Shown: piece by piece, positions 8,039 through 17,781 of the stretch
Numbering within the stretch: position 1 is the first letter of the stretch
How the letters are laid out: each line of letters opens with the position of its first letter
NCBI GenBank assembly: GCA_036725345.1
Contig: DAIMEJ010000015.1
Location: 11,929-75,928 of the forward strand
Length of the DNA stretch: 64,000 nt
Direction of reading: 5' to 3'
DNA from: JAPLJU01 sp036725345
GTDB lineage: Bacteria > Desulfobacterota > Syntrophia > Syntrophales > UBA2192
The notes under the pieces: model-generated
Databases searched by the model: none
What the model saw: only the letters and a program-made list of their open reading frames with translations
Told to the model about the DNA's origin: nothing
Made by a program: the position numbers and the translations under genes

Positions 8039-9427
8039 ATGGATCTGTTCAGTAAACCCTTTGAAGACAAGGAAAAGCTTTCTTCCCCCCTGGCGGAGAG
8101 GATGAGGCCGCAGGGCCTTGCGGATTTCGTGGGGCAGTCCCACCTCCTGGGCCCGGAGAGTCTTCTGCGACGCGCCATAGAGGAGGATCGCCTTTTCTCC
8201 GTCATCTTCTGGGGCCCGCCCGGGTCGGGAAAGACGACCCTGGCACGCATCATGGCCGGCGAAACCCGGTCTCATTTCGAATCCTTTTCGGCCGTTCTCT
8301 CCGGCGTCAAGGAAATCCGTGCTGTCATCGACGAGGCCAAATCCCAGCGGAAGCACCACGGGCGCAAAACCATTCTCTTCGTCGACGAAATTCACCGCTT
8401 CAACAAGGCCCAGCAGGATGCCTTTCTCCCCCATGTCGAAAGCGGTCTCATCACCCTCATCGGAGCGACGACTGAAAACCCCTCCTTCGAGGTGATCTCA
8501 CCCCTTCTCTCCCGCACGCGGGTCATGGTCCTGAAGCCCTTCACGGAGGACGAACTCCGGACGATCCTGCAGAGGGCCGTCGGGGACCGGGACCGTGGGC
8601 TCGGTGAGCTCGGGATCGAGGTCGATGACGATGCCATCCGGCACATCATCTGGTCCTCCGACGGGGACGCAAGGACGGCGCTGAACAACCTGGAGGCAAC
8701 GGCTGCCCTCGTCCGGGACCGGGCGCCGGGGGAGAGGAAGGCCACGCGGGAGGTGGTGGAGTCGGCCCTGCAGCGCAAGGCGCTGCAGTACGACAAAGAC
8801 GGCGAAGAGCACTACAACCTCATATCGGCCCTTCACAAAAGCCTCCGGGGAAGCGATCCCGACGCGGCCCTTTACTGGCTTGCGCGGATGCTGGATGCGG
8901 GCGAGGATCCGCTCTACATCGCGAGGCGGATGGTCCGGTTCGCTTCAGAGGACGTGGGAAACGCCGACCCCCAGGCTCTCTCCGTGGCTTTGGCTGCCAT
9001 GCAGGCCTTCGATTTCATCGGTCTGCCCGAGGGGGAACTGGCCCTCGCTCAGGCCGCGATCTATCTCGCCACGGCCCCGAAGAGCAACGCCGTCTACCGG
9101 GCCTACGGGAGGGCCAAGGATGCCGTTCACAGGAAGGGCTCCCTGCACGTGCCCCTGCACATCCGGAACGCGCCGACAAAGTTGATGAAAGAACTGGACT
9201 ACGGCAAGGGCTACCGGTACGCCCATGATTTCGATGATGCCTATGTTCCCCAGGAATACCTTCCGGAAGCCCTTCGCGGGGAGGTCTACTACAGGCCGAC
9301 GGATCGCGGCTACGAAAAGATCCTTCGGGAAAGGCTGGATAAGTGGCGAAGGCTCCGGGCATCGGCCGATCGCAAAGAAGACCCCGGGGAGAAAAAACAA
9401 AAGCCCGATGAGGGGACCCGCCGGTAA
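8039..9427 (+). CDS. rarA: RarA/MgsA-type AAA+ ATPase, replication-associated recombination protein
   Basis: A 462-aa clamp-loader-like AAA+ ATPase that in its family acts at stalled replication forks with SSB. Walker A GPPGSGKTT is at residues 59-67 and Walker B VDEIHRFNKAQQD begins near 115. The typical C-terminal blocks follow (EDVGNADPQAL, then YLATAPKSNAVY and YKYAHDF-like YRYAHDFDDAYVPQEYLP). It begins about 100 nt after trpB with a weak ribosome-binding site, so it may share that transcript. The last 30 residues are charged and variable. Confidence 0.95.
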   Translation: MDLFSKPFEDKEKLSSPLAERMRPQGLADFVGQSHLLGPESLLRRAIEEDRLFSVIFWGPPGSGKTTLARIMAGETRSHFESFSAVLSGVKEIRAVIDEAKSQRKHHGRKTILFVDEIHRFNKAQQDAFLPHVESGLITLIGATTENPSFEVISPLLSRTRVMVLKPFTEDELRTILQRAVGDRDRGLGELGIEVDDDAIRHIIWSSDGDARTALNNLEATAALVRDRAPGERKATREVVESALQRKALQYDKDGEEHYNLISALHKSLRGSDPDAALYWLARMLDAGEDPLYIARRMVRFASEDVGNADPQALSVALAAMQAFDFIGLPEGELALAQAAIYLATAPKSNAVYRAYGRAKDAVHRKGSLHVPLHIRNAPTKLMKELDYGKGYRYAHDFDDAYVPQEYLPEALRGEVYYRPTDRGYEKILRERLDKWRRLRASADRKEDPGEKKQKPDEGTRR

Positions 9428-9453
9428 CCAGGGCGGTAGGGAGACGGCAATCG

Positions 9454-10029
9454 TTGAGTGAACGCGTATACACCATCGGACACGGGACTAAACCCTTCGA
9501 GGAGTTTATCCGCATCCTGAAACATTACCGGATCGAAATCGTGGCGGATATCCGGTCCTTCCCGGCCTCGAGAAGACATGCCCATTTCAACGGCACCTAC
9601 CTCGAAGGCGAACTCCCTTCTTTCGGCATGACCTACCTGTGGTGCCGGGCGCTTGGGGGTTTTCGGAAAAGAGGCCTCGGGGACCGGTCGCCGAACACCG
9701 CGCTGAAGAATGACAGTTTCCGCAACTACGCCGATTACATGCTCTCCGGGGGCTTTCAAGAAAGTGTTGCGCTTTTGCTGAAGATCGTGCAGAAGAACAG
9801 GGTATGCCTTCTCTGCGCGGAGACACTGCCCTTTCGCTGTCACCGGTGGATTCTATCGGACTACCTGACGGCGCGCGGCACGGAGGTCGTTCACCTGATG
9901 GACACCCGGAAGTGCGAGGTCCACAAGATGTCCCGTTGGGCGGTGGTGCGAGAAGGACGAGTCATTTACAACCAGGCGGAAACATCAACACCGGGAGCCG
10001 AATGCATTGACGGTAAATCAGAACGATAA
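9454..10029 (+). CDS. DUF488 family protein
   Basis: A 191-aa protein with the DUF488 hallmarks: TIGHG near the N-terminus, DIRSFPASRR, and the Cys-rich block CLLCAETLPFRCHR. The biochemical role of the family is unsettled, although the conserved Cys/His block suggests a nucleic-acid or metal interaction. The TTG start has AGGGAG about 12 nt upstream. It follows rarA by 26 nt and overlaps the start of the next kinase gene by 23 nt, so the three are probably one transcript. Confidence 0.85.
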   Translation: MSERVYTIGHGTKPFEEFIRILKHYRIEIVADIRSFPASRRHAHFNGTYLEGELPSFGMTYLWCRALGGFRKRGLGDRSPNTALKNDSFRNYADYMLSGGFQESVALLLKIVQKNRVCLLCAETLPFRCHRWILSDYLTARGTEVVHLMDTRKCEVHKMSRWAVVREGRVIYNQAETSTPGAECIDGKSER

Positions 10030-11632
10030 AGAACAGCTCGAGACGGAGCTCAAAAATCTTCGCCGGCGTGTGGCGGATCTGGAGACGCTGGAGGAGAAGC
10101 ATCGGCGAGTCGTCCAGGCCCTGGGTGAATCGGAAGAACGATGCCGTCTCCTCGTCCAACACGCCCAGGACGGCATTTTTATTCTTCAGGACAACCGGAT
10201 GAAATACGCCAACCCTTTCACGGCCGCGGTCACGGGGTACACGGAAGGCGAACTCGCCGGCATCCGCGTCACGGATCTCATTCATCCCGATGACCGGAAC
10301 AGGGTGACGGAAAAGTTCAGGGGGGCGGGTGGCGGAGGGCCGCTGCCCGGTACCCTTTCTTTCCGGGTGCTCAACAGGACGGGCGATATCATCCATGTCG
10401 AGGTCAACGCGGCCCCGATCAGCTGGGAGGATAAACCGGCCTTTCTGTGCCTCGCGCGGGACATCACGGCGCAGACGAAACTGGACGCCCAGCTCCAGTA
10501 CGTGAAGAAGATGGATGCCATCGGGACACTCGCCGGAGGCATCGCCCACGATTTCAACAATTACCTGCAGGGCATTTCGGGGTACATGCAGCTCCTCATG
10601 ATGAAGAGGGACCTGACCGACCGCGAGCAGCACTACCTGGTGCAAATGGAAAAATCCGTGGAGCGGGCCGCCCTCCTGACCAAGCAGCTTCTGATCTTCG
10701 GCCGCAAGGAGGAAAGCAAGCTGAAGCCCGTAAACCTTAACGAGGTCCTGCACCAGGCCTACAAACTCCTGGTGAAGACGCTCCCGGAGGCGATTCACCT
10801 GGATCTCGACCTGAGCGACTATCTGGAGCCGATCAACGCGGATGCCGTGCAGATAGAGCACATCATGTTCAACATGGCCCTCAACGCCAAGGATGCGATG
10901 CCGGACGGGGGGAAGTTCCGGATTGAAACAAGGGATGTCTTCCTGGATGAGAAATATTGTGAAACCCATGTGGGCGTCAAACCGGGCGCGTATGTGCAGA
11001 TGACCCTCGCCGACACCGGTCACGGTATGACCCCGGAAACGCTGGAGCACATCTTCGAGCCTTTTTACACCACCAAGGGGGTGGGAATGGGGACCGGCCT
11101 GGGATTGTCCATCGTCTACGGGATTGTTCAGAGCCACAACGGACACATCACCTGCGAAAGCGAACGGCAGAAGGGGACAACCTTCAGGATTTACTTCCCT
11201 GCCCTGGAATCCACGACAGAGAGCAGGGTCGCGGAACCTGCCCGTGACGTTCATCTCTATGGCGGCGAGACGATTCTCCTCGTGGATGACGAGACCACCA
11301 TACTGGACATCGGCGTGAATATCCTCGAGCAGTTCGGCTACAGCACGCTCACGGCCAGGAGCGGTGAGGAAGCGGTCGAGTTGTACCGGACCAGGGGGAA
11401 GGAGATTGGCCTGGTCATCCTGGATCTGGGAATGCCCGGCATGGGAGGGGAACAATGCCTCCAGGAGATCCTGAAAATCAACCCGGAGGCGAAGGTGGTG
11501 ATTGCGAGCGGTTACGCGGCGAGTCAGACCGTGAAATATCTGATGGAAGCCGGTGCGTCCGGTTACGTCTCCAAGCCCTACCGGCTTGAAAATATGCTGA
11601 AGAAAATCCGGGAGCTGATCGACAGGAAATGA
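10007..11632 (+). CDS. Soluble PAS hybrid sensor histidine kinase with receiver domain
   Basis: A 541-aa signalling protein without membrane segments. The order is a short coiled coil (about 5-45), PAS (about 46-160), HisKA with phospho-acceptor His 181 in GGIAHDFNN, HATPase with GTGLGLSIV, and a C-terminal receiver with acceptor Asp 473 in LVILDLGMPG. The HDFNN box is typical of PAS-linked kinases. No DNA-binding regulator is next to it, so its output partner is unknown. The TTG start lies inside the 3' end of the DUF488 gene. Confidence 0.9.
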   Translation: MTVNQNDKEQLETELKNLRRRVADLETLEEKHRRVVQALGESEERCRLLVQHAQDGIFILQDNRMKYANPFTAAVTGYTEGELAGIRVTDLIHPDDRNRVTEKFRGAGGGGPLPGTLSFRVLNRTGDIIHVEVNAAPISWEDKPAFLCLARDITAQTKLDAQLQYVKKMDAIGTLAGGIAHDFNNYLQGISGYMQLLMMKRDLTDREQHYLVQMEKSVERAALLTKQLLIFGRKEESKLKPVNLNEVLHQAYKLLVKTLPEAIHLDLDLSDYLEPINADAVQIEHIMFNMALNAKDAMPDGGKFRIETRDVFLDEKYCETHVGVKPGAYVQMTLADTGHGMTPETLEHIFEPFYTTKGVGMGTGLGLSIVYGIVQSHNGHITCESERQKGTTFRIYFPALESTTESRVAEPARDVHLYGGETILLVDDETTILDIGVNILEQFGYSTLTARSGEEAVELYRTRGKEIGLVILDLGMPGMGGEQCLQEILKINPEAKVVIASGYAASQTVKYLMEAGASGYVSKPYRLENMLKKIRELIDRK

Positions 11633-11689
11633 CAGTCCTCCCGCCGCGATCCCTTCGGCCGAATCCCGTCGGCCCTGGTCTCACTTCCC

Positions 11690-11896
11690 TCAGGGGCCGC
11701 AGCTGGTGGAAGAACAGCTGCCGCACGCCGCACCCGCGGAACTCGTGAATTTGCCCCCGCTTGAATGGCTGAAAGACGACAGAAGCTTCCTGACCTTTTT
11801 GCCCTTGCAGTGCGGACAGGCCACCTGGTCTTTTCCCATGACGAGATATTCAAAGTCCCTGTTGCATTTATCGCAGTGAAACTCGAAGATCGGCAT
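11690..11896 (-). CDS. FmdB-family zinc-ribbon protein
   Basis: A 68-aa protein opening with MPIFEF and two CxxC pairs (Cys 8/11 and 27/30), the FmdB/CxxC-CxxC-SSSS zinc-ribbon signature. The tail is rich in Ser, Gly, Ala and Cys (CGSCSSTSCG). Members were named after a putative regulator of formamidase/amidase operons, but most have no proven role. It stands alone, convergent with the hybrid kinase gene. Confidence 0.88.
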   Translation of the reverse strand: MPIFEFHCDKCNRDFEYLVMGKDQVACPHCKGKKVRKLLSSFSHSSGGKFTSSAGAACGSCSSTSCGP

Positions 11897-11959
11897 CGTT
11901 TTATAATCCTCCTGACATCTCCGTGTTGATATTCCGATTCCCGGGGTGATCGGGGCCTT

Positions 11960-12895
11960 TCAGCGGACGAAGATGCGCCGGGCCCCCTGCCTCGAATCCA
12001 AGCGGGTCAGCCCTGCCTTCTTTGCCCAGGCCATAGCCTGATCGAATTCCCCGGGGGTGATCCGGCGGTTGGTCGACGGATCCCCCGACGCCTTTCCGCA
12101 GGGCCTGTATTGATCCATGACATTGACGTAGGTGTTCGGCGATATTTCCTCCGCCAGGAAACGCAACACTTCCCTCGAACGGGCCGCGTCGTCAGGCATC
12201 ACCAGGTGCCTCACGAGGAGCCCCCTGAGGGCAACACCCTCCTCATCCATCTCCAGGTCACCGACCTGGCGATGCATCTCTTTGATCGCCGCCTTCGCGG
12301 ACTCGGTGTAGTCCGGCGCGTTACAGAACTTTGTCGCCGCCTCGGCGTCCCAGAATTTGAAATCGGGCATGTAGATATCAAATACGCCGTCAAGCATGCG
12401 AAGGGTCTCCACCTTGTCGTACCCCCCGCTGTTGTAGACCAGCGGGACCCGGAGCCCGTTCTCCACGGCCACGACGAGGCCCTCGAGGATTTGCGGGACC
12501 ACGTGGGTGGGTGTGACGAAATTGATATTGTGGCAGCCGCTCTTGGCCAGACGGAGCATCATGGCGGCCAACTGAGCGGGTTCCACTTCAACCCCCTCGC
12601 GCAGGTGGCTGATCTCATAATTCTGGCAGAAGGTGCACAGAAGATTGCAGGCGCTGAAAAAGATCGTCCCGGAACCGCGGGACCCCACGAGCGGCGCCTC
12701 TTCCCCGTAGTGGGCGTTGAAACTGGAGACCATCGCCATCCGCCCTGTTTCGCAGACACCCCGCTCCCCCGAATGACGGTCGACGCGGCATTCCCGCGGG
12801 CAGAGGGCACAGTCCCGCATCATCTCGACGGCCTCCAGGGCCCGCACCTGCAGGGTGCCTTCACGATAAAGTCGGATGTATGAGGGTTCGAACAT
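11960..12895 (-). CDS. Radical SAM protein, COG1313 (PflX/PFL-activase-like)
   Basis: A 311-aa radical SAM enzyme. The cluster motif CNLLCTFC (Cys 83, 87, 90) has the Cx3Cx2C spacing. An N-terminal Cys group (29, 32, 36, 48) is typical of COG1313 and may hold a second metal site. Family members are annotated as putative pyruvate-formate-lyase activating enzymes, but no glycyl-radical enzyme lies nearby, so the substrate is unknown. No partner genes are adjacent. Confidence 0.85.
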   Translation of the reverse strand: MFEPSYIRLYREGTLQVRALEAVEMMRDCALCPRECRVDRHSGERGVCETGRMAMVSSFNAHYGEEAPLVGSRGSGTIFFSACNLLCTFCQNYEISHLREGVEVEPAQLAAMMLRLAKSGCHNINFVTPTHVVPQILEGLVVAVENGLRVPLVYNSGGYDKVETLRMLDGVFDIYMPDFKFWDAEAATKFCNAPDYTESAKAAIKEMHRQVGDLEMDEEGVALRGLLVRHLVMPDDAARSREVLRFLAEEISPNTYVNVMDQYRPCGKASGDPSTNRRITPGEFDQAMAWAKKAGLTRLDSRQGARRIFVR

Positions 12896-12903
12896 AGATC
12901 AAG

Positions 12904-13010
12904 AAGGCATAGGGCTGAGGGCTAAAGGCTAAAGGAAAAGAACTAGCAAACAATCTCTGCCGCAGGCCTTTTGCCTTACGCCTTGAGCCTTTAGCCGACC
13001 GCCTTCAGCG
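12904..13010. repeat. Inverted arrays of degenerate heptanucleotide repeats
   Basis: The right arm (from 12967) reads as successive 7-mers of the form CCTTNNG: CCTTTTG, CCTTACG, CCTTGAG, CCTTTAG, CCGACCG, CCTTCAG. The left arm (12904-12940) carries the complementary type (AAGGCAT, AGGGCTG, AGGGCTA, AAGGCTA). The arms could fold on each other. The last unit runs into the stop of the PEBP gene. A related array is at 35239-35273. Confidence 0.7.
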
Positions 13011-13457
13011 GCTATACTTCCCCATGATCTGTCCCTCGGCAAGAACATGTCCCTTCATGGCCTTGAGAACCTGTTCCTTCGTCGCGCCGGGACCCAGAGG
13101 GAGAATGATGCCGAGGGCGTAGACCCTGAAGAAATACCGGTGCGTCCCGCCGGGTGGACAGGGTCCCCCGTAGCCGATCTTGCGGAAATCGTTCACGCCC
13201 TGAATCGCGCCGGAGGTGAGCTTCCTGTCAGGGGGAACATCTTCAGGAAGTTCTGTGATTCCCGCCGGTACGTTGTAAACCACCCAGTGGACCCATGTTC
13301 CCCCGGGCGCATCGGGATCGTCGCAGATGAGCGCATAACTTTTCGTTTCTCCGGGCCCCGGAGACCACGCCAGAGGCGGAGAAACGTCGTCGCCGTCGCA
13401 GGTGTACTTGGCCGGGATCATGGCGCCGTTATCGAAGGCCCCGCTTGTGACTTTCAT
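13005..13457 (-). CDS. YbhB/YbcL-type PEBP (Raf kinase inhibitor-like) protein
   Basis: A 150-aa protein of the phosphatidylethanolamine-binding fold. The ligand-pocket motifs are DDPDAPGGTWVHWVVYN and a GxHRY-like GGTHRYFFRVYAL block. Bacterial members have no settled function. No signal peptide is visible. The start was set at the second in-frame ATG because AAAGGGG stands at proper distance before it; the alternative ATG is at 13475. Confidence 0.88.
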   Translation of the reverse strand: MKVTSGAFDNGAMIPAKYTCDGDDVSPPLAWSPGPGETKSYALICDDPDAPGGTWVHWVVYNVPAGITELPEDVPPDRKLTSGAIQGVNDFRKIGYGGPCPPGGTHRYFFRVYALGIILPLGPGATKEQVLKAMKGHVLAEGQIMGKYSR

Positions 13458-13670
13458 CACTTTGTCCCCTTTCATTCAGGCCGGTATATCGCGATACCCG
13501 GTTATGCGGCTGGAAGAAAAAAAGGTGAGCAAGCGATCGCCCCTCCGCCTGCCAACCGTCATCGGGAGAAATTATTATAGCCCCTTCTGTTAAATTCACA
13601 ATCTATTTGTAGTATAAGATAACCATCATCAGGGCGCTGTCCAGCCTCAGGCGGCGCCCGGGGGAAAATC

Positions 13671-14204
13671 TTGGGCAAGCACATCCTGGTCACCGGTCTT
13701 CCCGGCGTGGGGAAGACAACGCTGATCCGAAAGGTTCTCGGGGAACTGTCCCCGGCTGTCCCGGTGGTCGGATTTTTCACGGGGGAGTTGCGGGAGGGGG
13801 GCCGGCGTGTCGGTTTCGAGATTGAGACCCTCGACGGGCGAAAAGGCGTCCTGTCCCATGTCCGGTTTAAATCTCCCTGGCGGGTGGGTCGCTACGGCGT
13901 GGACATCGGCGGTTTTGAGAAGTTGGTCCTGCCGCTCCTGCAGACCCGTGTAGCCCGTCTCTGCGTGATTGACGAGATCGGAAAGATGGAGTGTTTTTCC
14001 GGTCTCTTTGTCCGGTCCGTTACGGCCCTCCTCGATACCGGGCCCCCCGTCTTCGGCAGTGTCGCCCTCAAGGGGGGCGGGTTCGTCGGGAGCGTCAAGT
14101 CCCGCCGCGACGTGACGGTTGTCGAGGTGACGGTCAGGACGCGGGATGATCTTGTCGGGCAAATCGCGCTCGAACTCGAAAAGAGGCTTGGCGTGGGCTC
14201 TTGA
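13671..14204 (+). CDS. THEP1-family nucleoside-triphosphatase
   Basis: A 177-aa P-loop NTPase with Walker A GLPGVGKTT near the N-terminus, GFFTGELREGG, and Walker B CVIDEIGKME, all diagnostic of the THEP1 family. Known members hydrolyse NTPs in vitro; the physiological role is unclear. It begins with TTG after a G-rich stretch and is followed 82 nt later by cheR. Confidence 0.88.
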   Translation: MGKHILVTGLPGVGKTTLIRKVLGELSPAVPVVGFFTGELREGGRRVGFEIETLDGRKGVLSHVRFKSPWRVGRYGVDIGGFEKLVLPLLQTRVARLCVIDEIGKMECFSGLFVRSVTALLDTGPPVFGSVALKGGGFVGSVKSRRDVTVVEVTVRTRDDLVGQIALELEKRLGVGS

Positions 14205-14285
14205 GTGGGATTCTTTTTTCGAATAAACGGTTTTAGTCGCATCCTGCTGCTTGCTCGTTTTTCAACAGCCGACAATTGAAAAATC

Positions 14286-15098
14286 ATGAAAGACGATCTC
14301 TTCCTGGAACTCCTCGAGCAATTCCGGCGATCTCCCGCGGGGTACCGCAAGGTGAGGACGGGCGTCGAGAAACGGATCCGGCGGCACATGCACCGCCTGG
14401 GCTGTGAAAACGCTCAAGCCTACCTCGAGCGGGTGTCGGAAGACCCCTCGCTCTCCGGGGACGTGGAGGAAGTGCTCAGGGTCTCCGTCAGTCGTTTTTT
14501 CCGCGACAGGGCCGTCTGGGAGGAGCTTGCCGTAAGCGTTCTCCCGCAACTGGTCCCGAACGCGGGGCCGGAGTTGCGCGTGTGGTCGGCGGGATGCGCC
14601 CTGGGGCAGGAGGTCTACAGCCTCAAGATATTGTGGGACCGGTTCTCCCGGGCGGGAACCGGTGTTCCCGGTCTCGCCCTGTGGGCCACGGATTCCAACC
14701 CGGCCTGCCTTGCGGGAGCAATGGAGGGCCTGTATCCCCGGAGTGTTCTGAGGGAAATGCCCGAGGCCCTGAGGATGGAATACTTCAGGGATGCGGGGGA
14801 CGGCAGACACGTGCGGGTCGTCGATCGTCTGAAAGAGGGGATCCTTTGGCGACGGCATGATTTCACCCGGGAGCCTCCGCCACACGGGGTCTTTCAAATC
14901 ATCTTTCTCAGAAACAGCCTCCTGACTTACTACCGCATGGACGTCCGGGAGGCCGTCCTTCCCTTGATCCTCGAAGCGCTCACCACCGGGGGCGTCCTCG
15001 TGATCGGAAAAGGGGAAAAGCTCCCCCCTGTGCCCCTGCGCCTGACCCCCGTTGCTCCCGGCATACCCATTTACCGGAAAGAAGCCTCAGCGATCTGA
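14286..15098 (+). CDS. cheR: CheR-type chemoreceptor glutamate methyltransferase
   Basis: A 270-aa SAM-dependent methyltransferase with the CheR helical N-terminal domain (SRFFRDRAVWEEL) and the SAM pocket WSAGCALGQEVYS, close to the usual SAGCATGEEPYS. In chemosensory systems CheR methylates receptor glutamates. No receptor, CheA or CheW gene is nearby, so this copy may serve a distant array or a non-motility pathway. Weak ribosome-binding site. Confidence 0.87.
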   Translation: MKDDLFLELLEQFRRSPAGYRKVRTGVEKRIRRHMHRLGCENAQAYLERVSEDPSLSGDVEEVLRVSVSRFFRDRAVWEELAVSVLPQLVPNAGPELRVWSAGCALGQEVYSLKILWDRFSRAGTGVPGLALWATDSNPACLAGAMEGLYPRSVLREMPEALRMEYFRDAGDGRHVRVVDRLKEGILWRRHDFTREPPPHGVFQIIFLRNSLLTYYRMDVREAVLPLILEALTTGGVLVIGKGEKLPPVPLRLTPVAPGIPIYRKEASAI

Positions 15099-15178
15099 TG
15101 GAACTTGAGGGGGTGCTCCGGGACCGGCAGGCGGCAGGCAATTCTGCCGATGAGGGATGTCGCGTGATTCAGATGGGA

Positions 15179-16243
15179 TTATTCCGCCGCGGTCATGGCG
15201 GAGAAAGCCTCCGCCCTTCTTCGTCTTCTTCTCGGGGCAAAGACGGCGTGGCGTCTGGCCGCCAGCCTTGCGATATAGCTGCCCATGGCGCCGTAGGAAT
15301 AACCCGCGCTTTCGGCGGCAAAGGCCATGCTCGCATCAGCACTGATGTCGGCGTTGGCGTTCACGTCGAGAACGAAAAAGATGCCGTTCCGGAGACGAAT
15401 GTCGATTCGGGCGTAGTCCCTGCATCCGATGGTCCGGTATGCCAGCCGGGATACCCGCTCAATGCGACGTCGCTCCGAGTCCGTCAGGGGCGCGGGAAGA
15501 AGGGTTCTGATCTTCCGGTAATGCGCCGACTCCGGGACGAACTTGGCGTCATAGGTGCAGAGTCTTTCGCGGACGTCATCGAAGGCCGAGAAGTCCATCT
15601 CCGCGGGTGGCAGGATCAGGAGCTGGGTGTTTCCCCAGATGGAGACGCGAAATTCACGTCCGTCGATAAAGTCCTCCACGAGGGCCGGCTGATGATAGGT
15701 TTCAATCACGTACTCGACGCGCCTGAGCAGCTCCTCTTCCGTCATTACGACGGAATCGGGGGTGATGCCGATACTGCAATGTTCATGAGAGGGCTTGATG
15801 ATGGCGGGAAAGTGCCGCCAGACATTCGGCTCGGGTGATTTGAAGAATCGGTAGTCCGGGGTGGGGATCCCGGCCTCCCGGAGCAGATGTTTCACCCGGA
15901 GTTTGTCCTCACAGAGGGAAAGGACCTCGGGATCGGACCCCGTGTAGACGAAGTTCAGGCTTTCAATGATCTCGGCGACACGGGCTTCACTGTGAGGGAT
16001 GCCGGGGATCTCTTCGCACCAGTTGAAAACGATGGCGTCGTCGGGGTCGTGAGGGGAAAGGACGGAGACGATGTCGGGGTCCACGACGGCCAGAGCCCTG
16101 ACAGGGTGTCCCTCGTTCTTCAATGCGGATGCCAGCTCTTCAGTCGCGTCGACGGAAGCTCTTCTTTCGTCCGCTGTCCATGCAGGATCGACATTGTGCA
16201 GAAGCAGGACAGGCAGATCTTGCGGATGGATGTTGACCGGCAC
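15179..16243 (-). CDS. ATP-grasp ligase, D-Ala-D-Ala ligase-like
   Basis: A 354-aa ATP-grasp protein. Visible features include the central IKPSHEH ATP-binding strand, EDFIDGREFRVSIWG, and the metal-site end block ARIDIRLRNGIFFVLDVNANAD. It resembles D-alanine-D-alanine ligases but lacks cell-wall neighbours, and its C-terminus has an Arg-rich run, so the substrate may be different. The GTG start follows AAGGAG. It stands alone between cheR and rimO, on the opposite strand to cheR. Confidence 0.8.
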   Translation of the reverse strand: MPVNIHPQDLPVLLLHNVDPAWTADERRASVDATEELASALKNEGHPVRALAVVDPDIVSVLSPHDPDDAIVFNWCEEIPGIPHSEARVAEIIESLNFVYTGSDPEVLSLCEDKLRVKHLLREAGIPTPDYRFFKSPEPNVWRHFPAIIKPSHEHCSIGITPDSVVMTEEELLRRVEYVIETYHQPALVEDFIDGREFRVSIWGNTQLLILPPAEMDFSAFDDVRERLCTYDAKFVPESAHYRKIRTLLPAPLTDSERRRIERVSRLAYRTIGCRDYARIDIRLRNGIFFVLDVNANADISADASMAFAAESAGYSYGAMGSYIARLAARRHAVFAPRRRRRRAEAFSAMTAAE

Positions 16244-16426
16244 CCTTTCAACTCCTTGCGGGAAGCTCTGTTACGTGTTCCCTTTCTTTGTTCCGGGGTT
16301 TCGACTCACGCGTTTTCCACGTCGCTCGCAAGGTTCAATTTTTTTTTAACTGAATTCCCGTCTGTTATGCAAGCACTTTCTTTAATTTTCTCATCGGTCG
16401 GTCAAAAAAAATCTTTAGCAGGCCCT

Positions 16427-17779
16427 TCACCGTTGTGCCGGGATCTTCTCCGCGAAGAGATCGTAGGTTGACGCCGATACGATCCGGCATGCGAGCATCT
16501 CGCCGGGGCAAGCCTCCCGCGCCCGAACAAAGGTGACGCCGTCGATGTCCGGCGCCTGACCCATGGTGCGGCCGATGAACGGAAAGGATTTGTTCCTGCT
16601 TCTACCCTCGATGAGGACGTCGTTGATGGTCCCGACTTTCGAACGGTTGATTTCGGCGGATATGGACGCCTGCAGTTTCATCAAAGCGTCCCTCCTGGCA
16701 ATCTTCGTCTTCTCCTTGATCCGCGGTGGATGGTCGAAGGCCGCCGTTCCTTCTTCCCTCGAGTAGGTGAAGACACCGAGGTGATCGAATCGCGTCTCCT
16801 CCACGAAGCGCAGGAGCTTCCGGAATTTCCCGCGCGTCTCTCCGGGGAACCCCACGATGAGGGATGTCCTGAGGGCGATGCCCGGCACGATCGACCTCGC
16901 CAGGGCAATCTTGTCACGCAGGTCTTTGGCGGTTCCCCTCCGGTTCATGGCGGCGAGGATGTCGTCGTCGATGTGCTGCACGGGGACGTCCAGGTATTTG
17001 CAGATCCGGTCCTCCCGGGCGATGGTTTCGAGCAGGTCCGCCGTGAGACGGGCCGGGTATGTGTAAAGGACCCGGATCCAGCGCAGCCCCTCCGTCCCGG
17101 CAAGCCGGGTCAGAAGACCGGGGAGGGTCGGCTTTTCTTTGAGGTCCCTGCCGTAGGAGGTGATGTCCTGGGCCACGAGGATGACCTCTTTTACCCCCCG
17201 GGCCGCAAGCGACTCCGCTTCCCGCAAGACATCCTCCATCGGGCGGCTGCGGAAGCTTCCCCGGATTGAAGGGATGATGCAGTAGGTGCAGCGATTCGAA
17301 CAGCCGTCGGCGATCTTCAGGTAGGCCATGTGACTCGGCGTGGAGGGGTGCCTCGGGTGATCCGCCGTCATCAGGAAGGAAGGCCGGGGGACATGGAGCT
17401 TTCGCTTCGGGGAGGGTTCCGAAAGAAGCGCCAGGAGGTGCGAGGAAATCCGGGGGACCTCCTCCGGTCCGAGGAAGAGATCCACCTCGGGCAGCGCGGA
17501 GAAGAGTTCCCTTCCGTATCGCTGCGGGAGGCAGCCGGTCACGACGAGATGGCGGCACTTCCCTTTCCTCTTCAGATCCGCGAGGCGGAGAATTTCGTGA
17601 ATCGATTCTTCTTTGGCCGGCCGGATGAAGGCGCAGGTGTTGACGATGACCGCCTCCGCCTCTTTCTCGCGGTTGGTAACGCGGAAGCCCCCTTCGAGAA
17701 GGGTCGCCGACATGACCTCGGCATCAACGAGGTTCTTGGGGCATCCGAGACTGAGGAGGTAAACAGGTATGGCTTTCAA
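16427..17779 (-). CDS. rimO: Ribosomal protein S12 methylthiotransferase RimO
   Basis: A 450-aa radical SAM methylthiotransferase that in its family modifies an Asp of ribosomal protein S12. The N-terminal UPF0004 domain starts with LGCPKNLVDAE, the radical SAM motif is CSNRCTYC, and a TRAM-like domain ends the protein. The TTG start lies two nucleotides after the ftsK stop, so translation is probably coupled. Confidence 0.95.
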   Translation of the reverse strand: MKAIPVYLLSLGCPKNLVDAEVMSATLLEGGFRVTNREKEAEAVIVNTCAFIRPAKEESIHEILRLADLKRKGKCRHLVVTGCLPQRYGRELFSALPEVDLFLGPEEVPRISSHLLALLSEPSPKRKLHVPRPSFLMTADHPRHPSTPSHMAYLKIADGCSNRCTYCIIPSIRGSFRSRPMEDVLREAESLAARGVKEVILVAQDITSYGRDLKEKPTLPGLLTRLAGTEGLRWIRVLYTYPARLTADLLETIAREDRICKYLDVPVQHIDDDILAAMNRRGTAKDLRDKIALARSIVPGIALRTSLIVGFPGETRGKFRKLLRFVEETRFDHLGVFTYSREEGTAAFDHPPRIKEKTKIARRDALMKLQASISAEINRSKVGTINDVLIEGRSRNKSFPFIGRTMGQAPDIDGVTFVRAREACPGEMLACRIVSASTYDLFAEKIPAQR

Positions 17780-17781
17780 TG

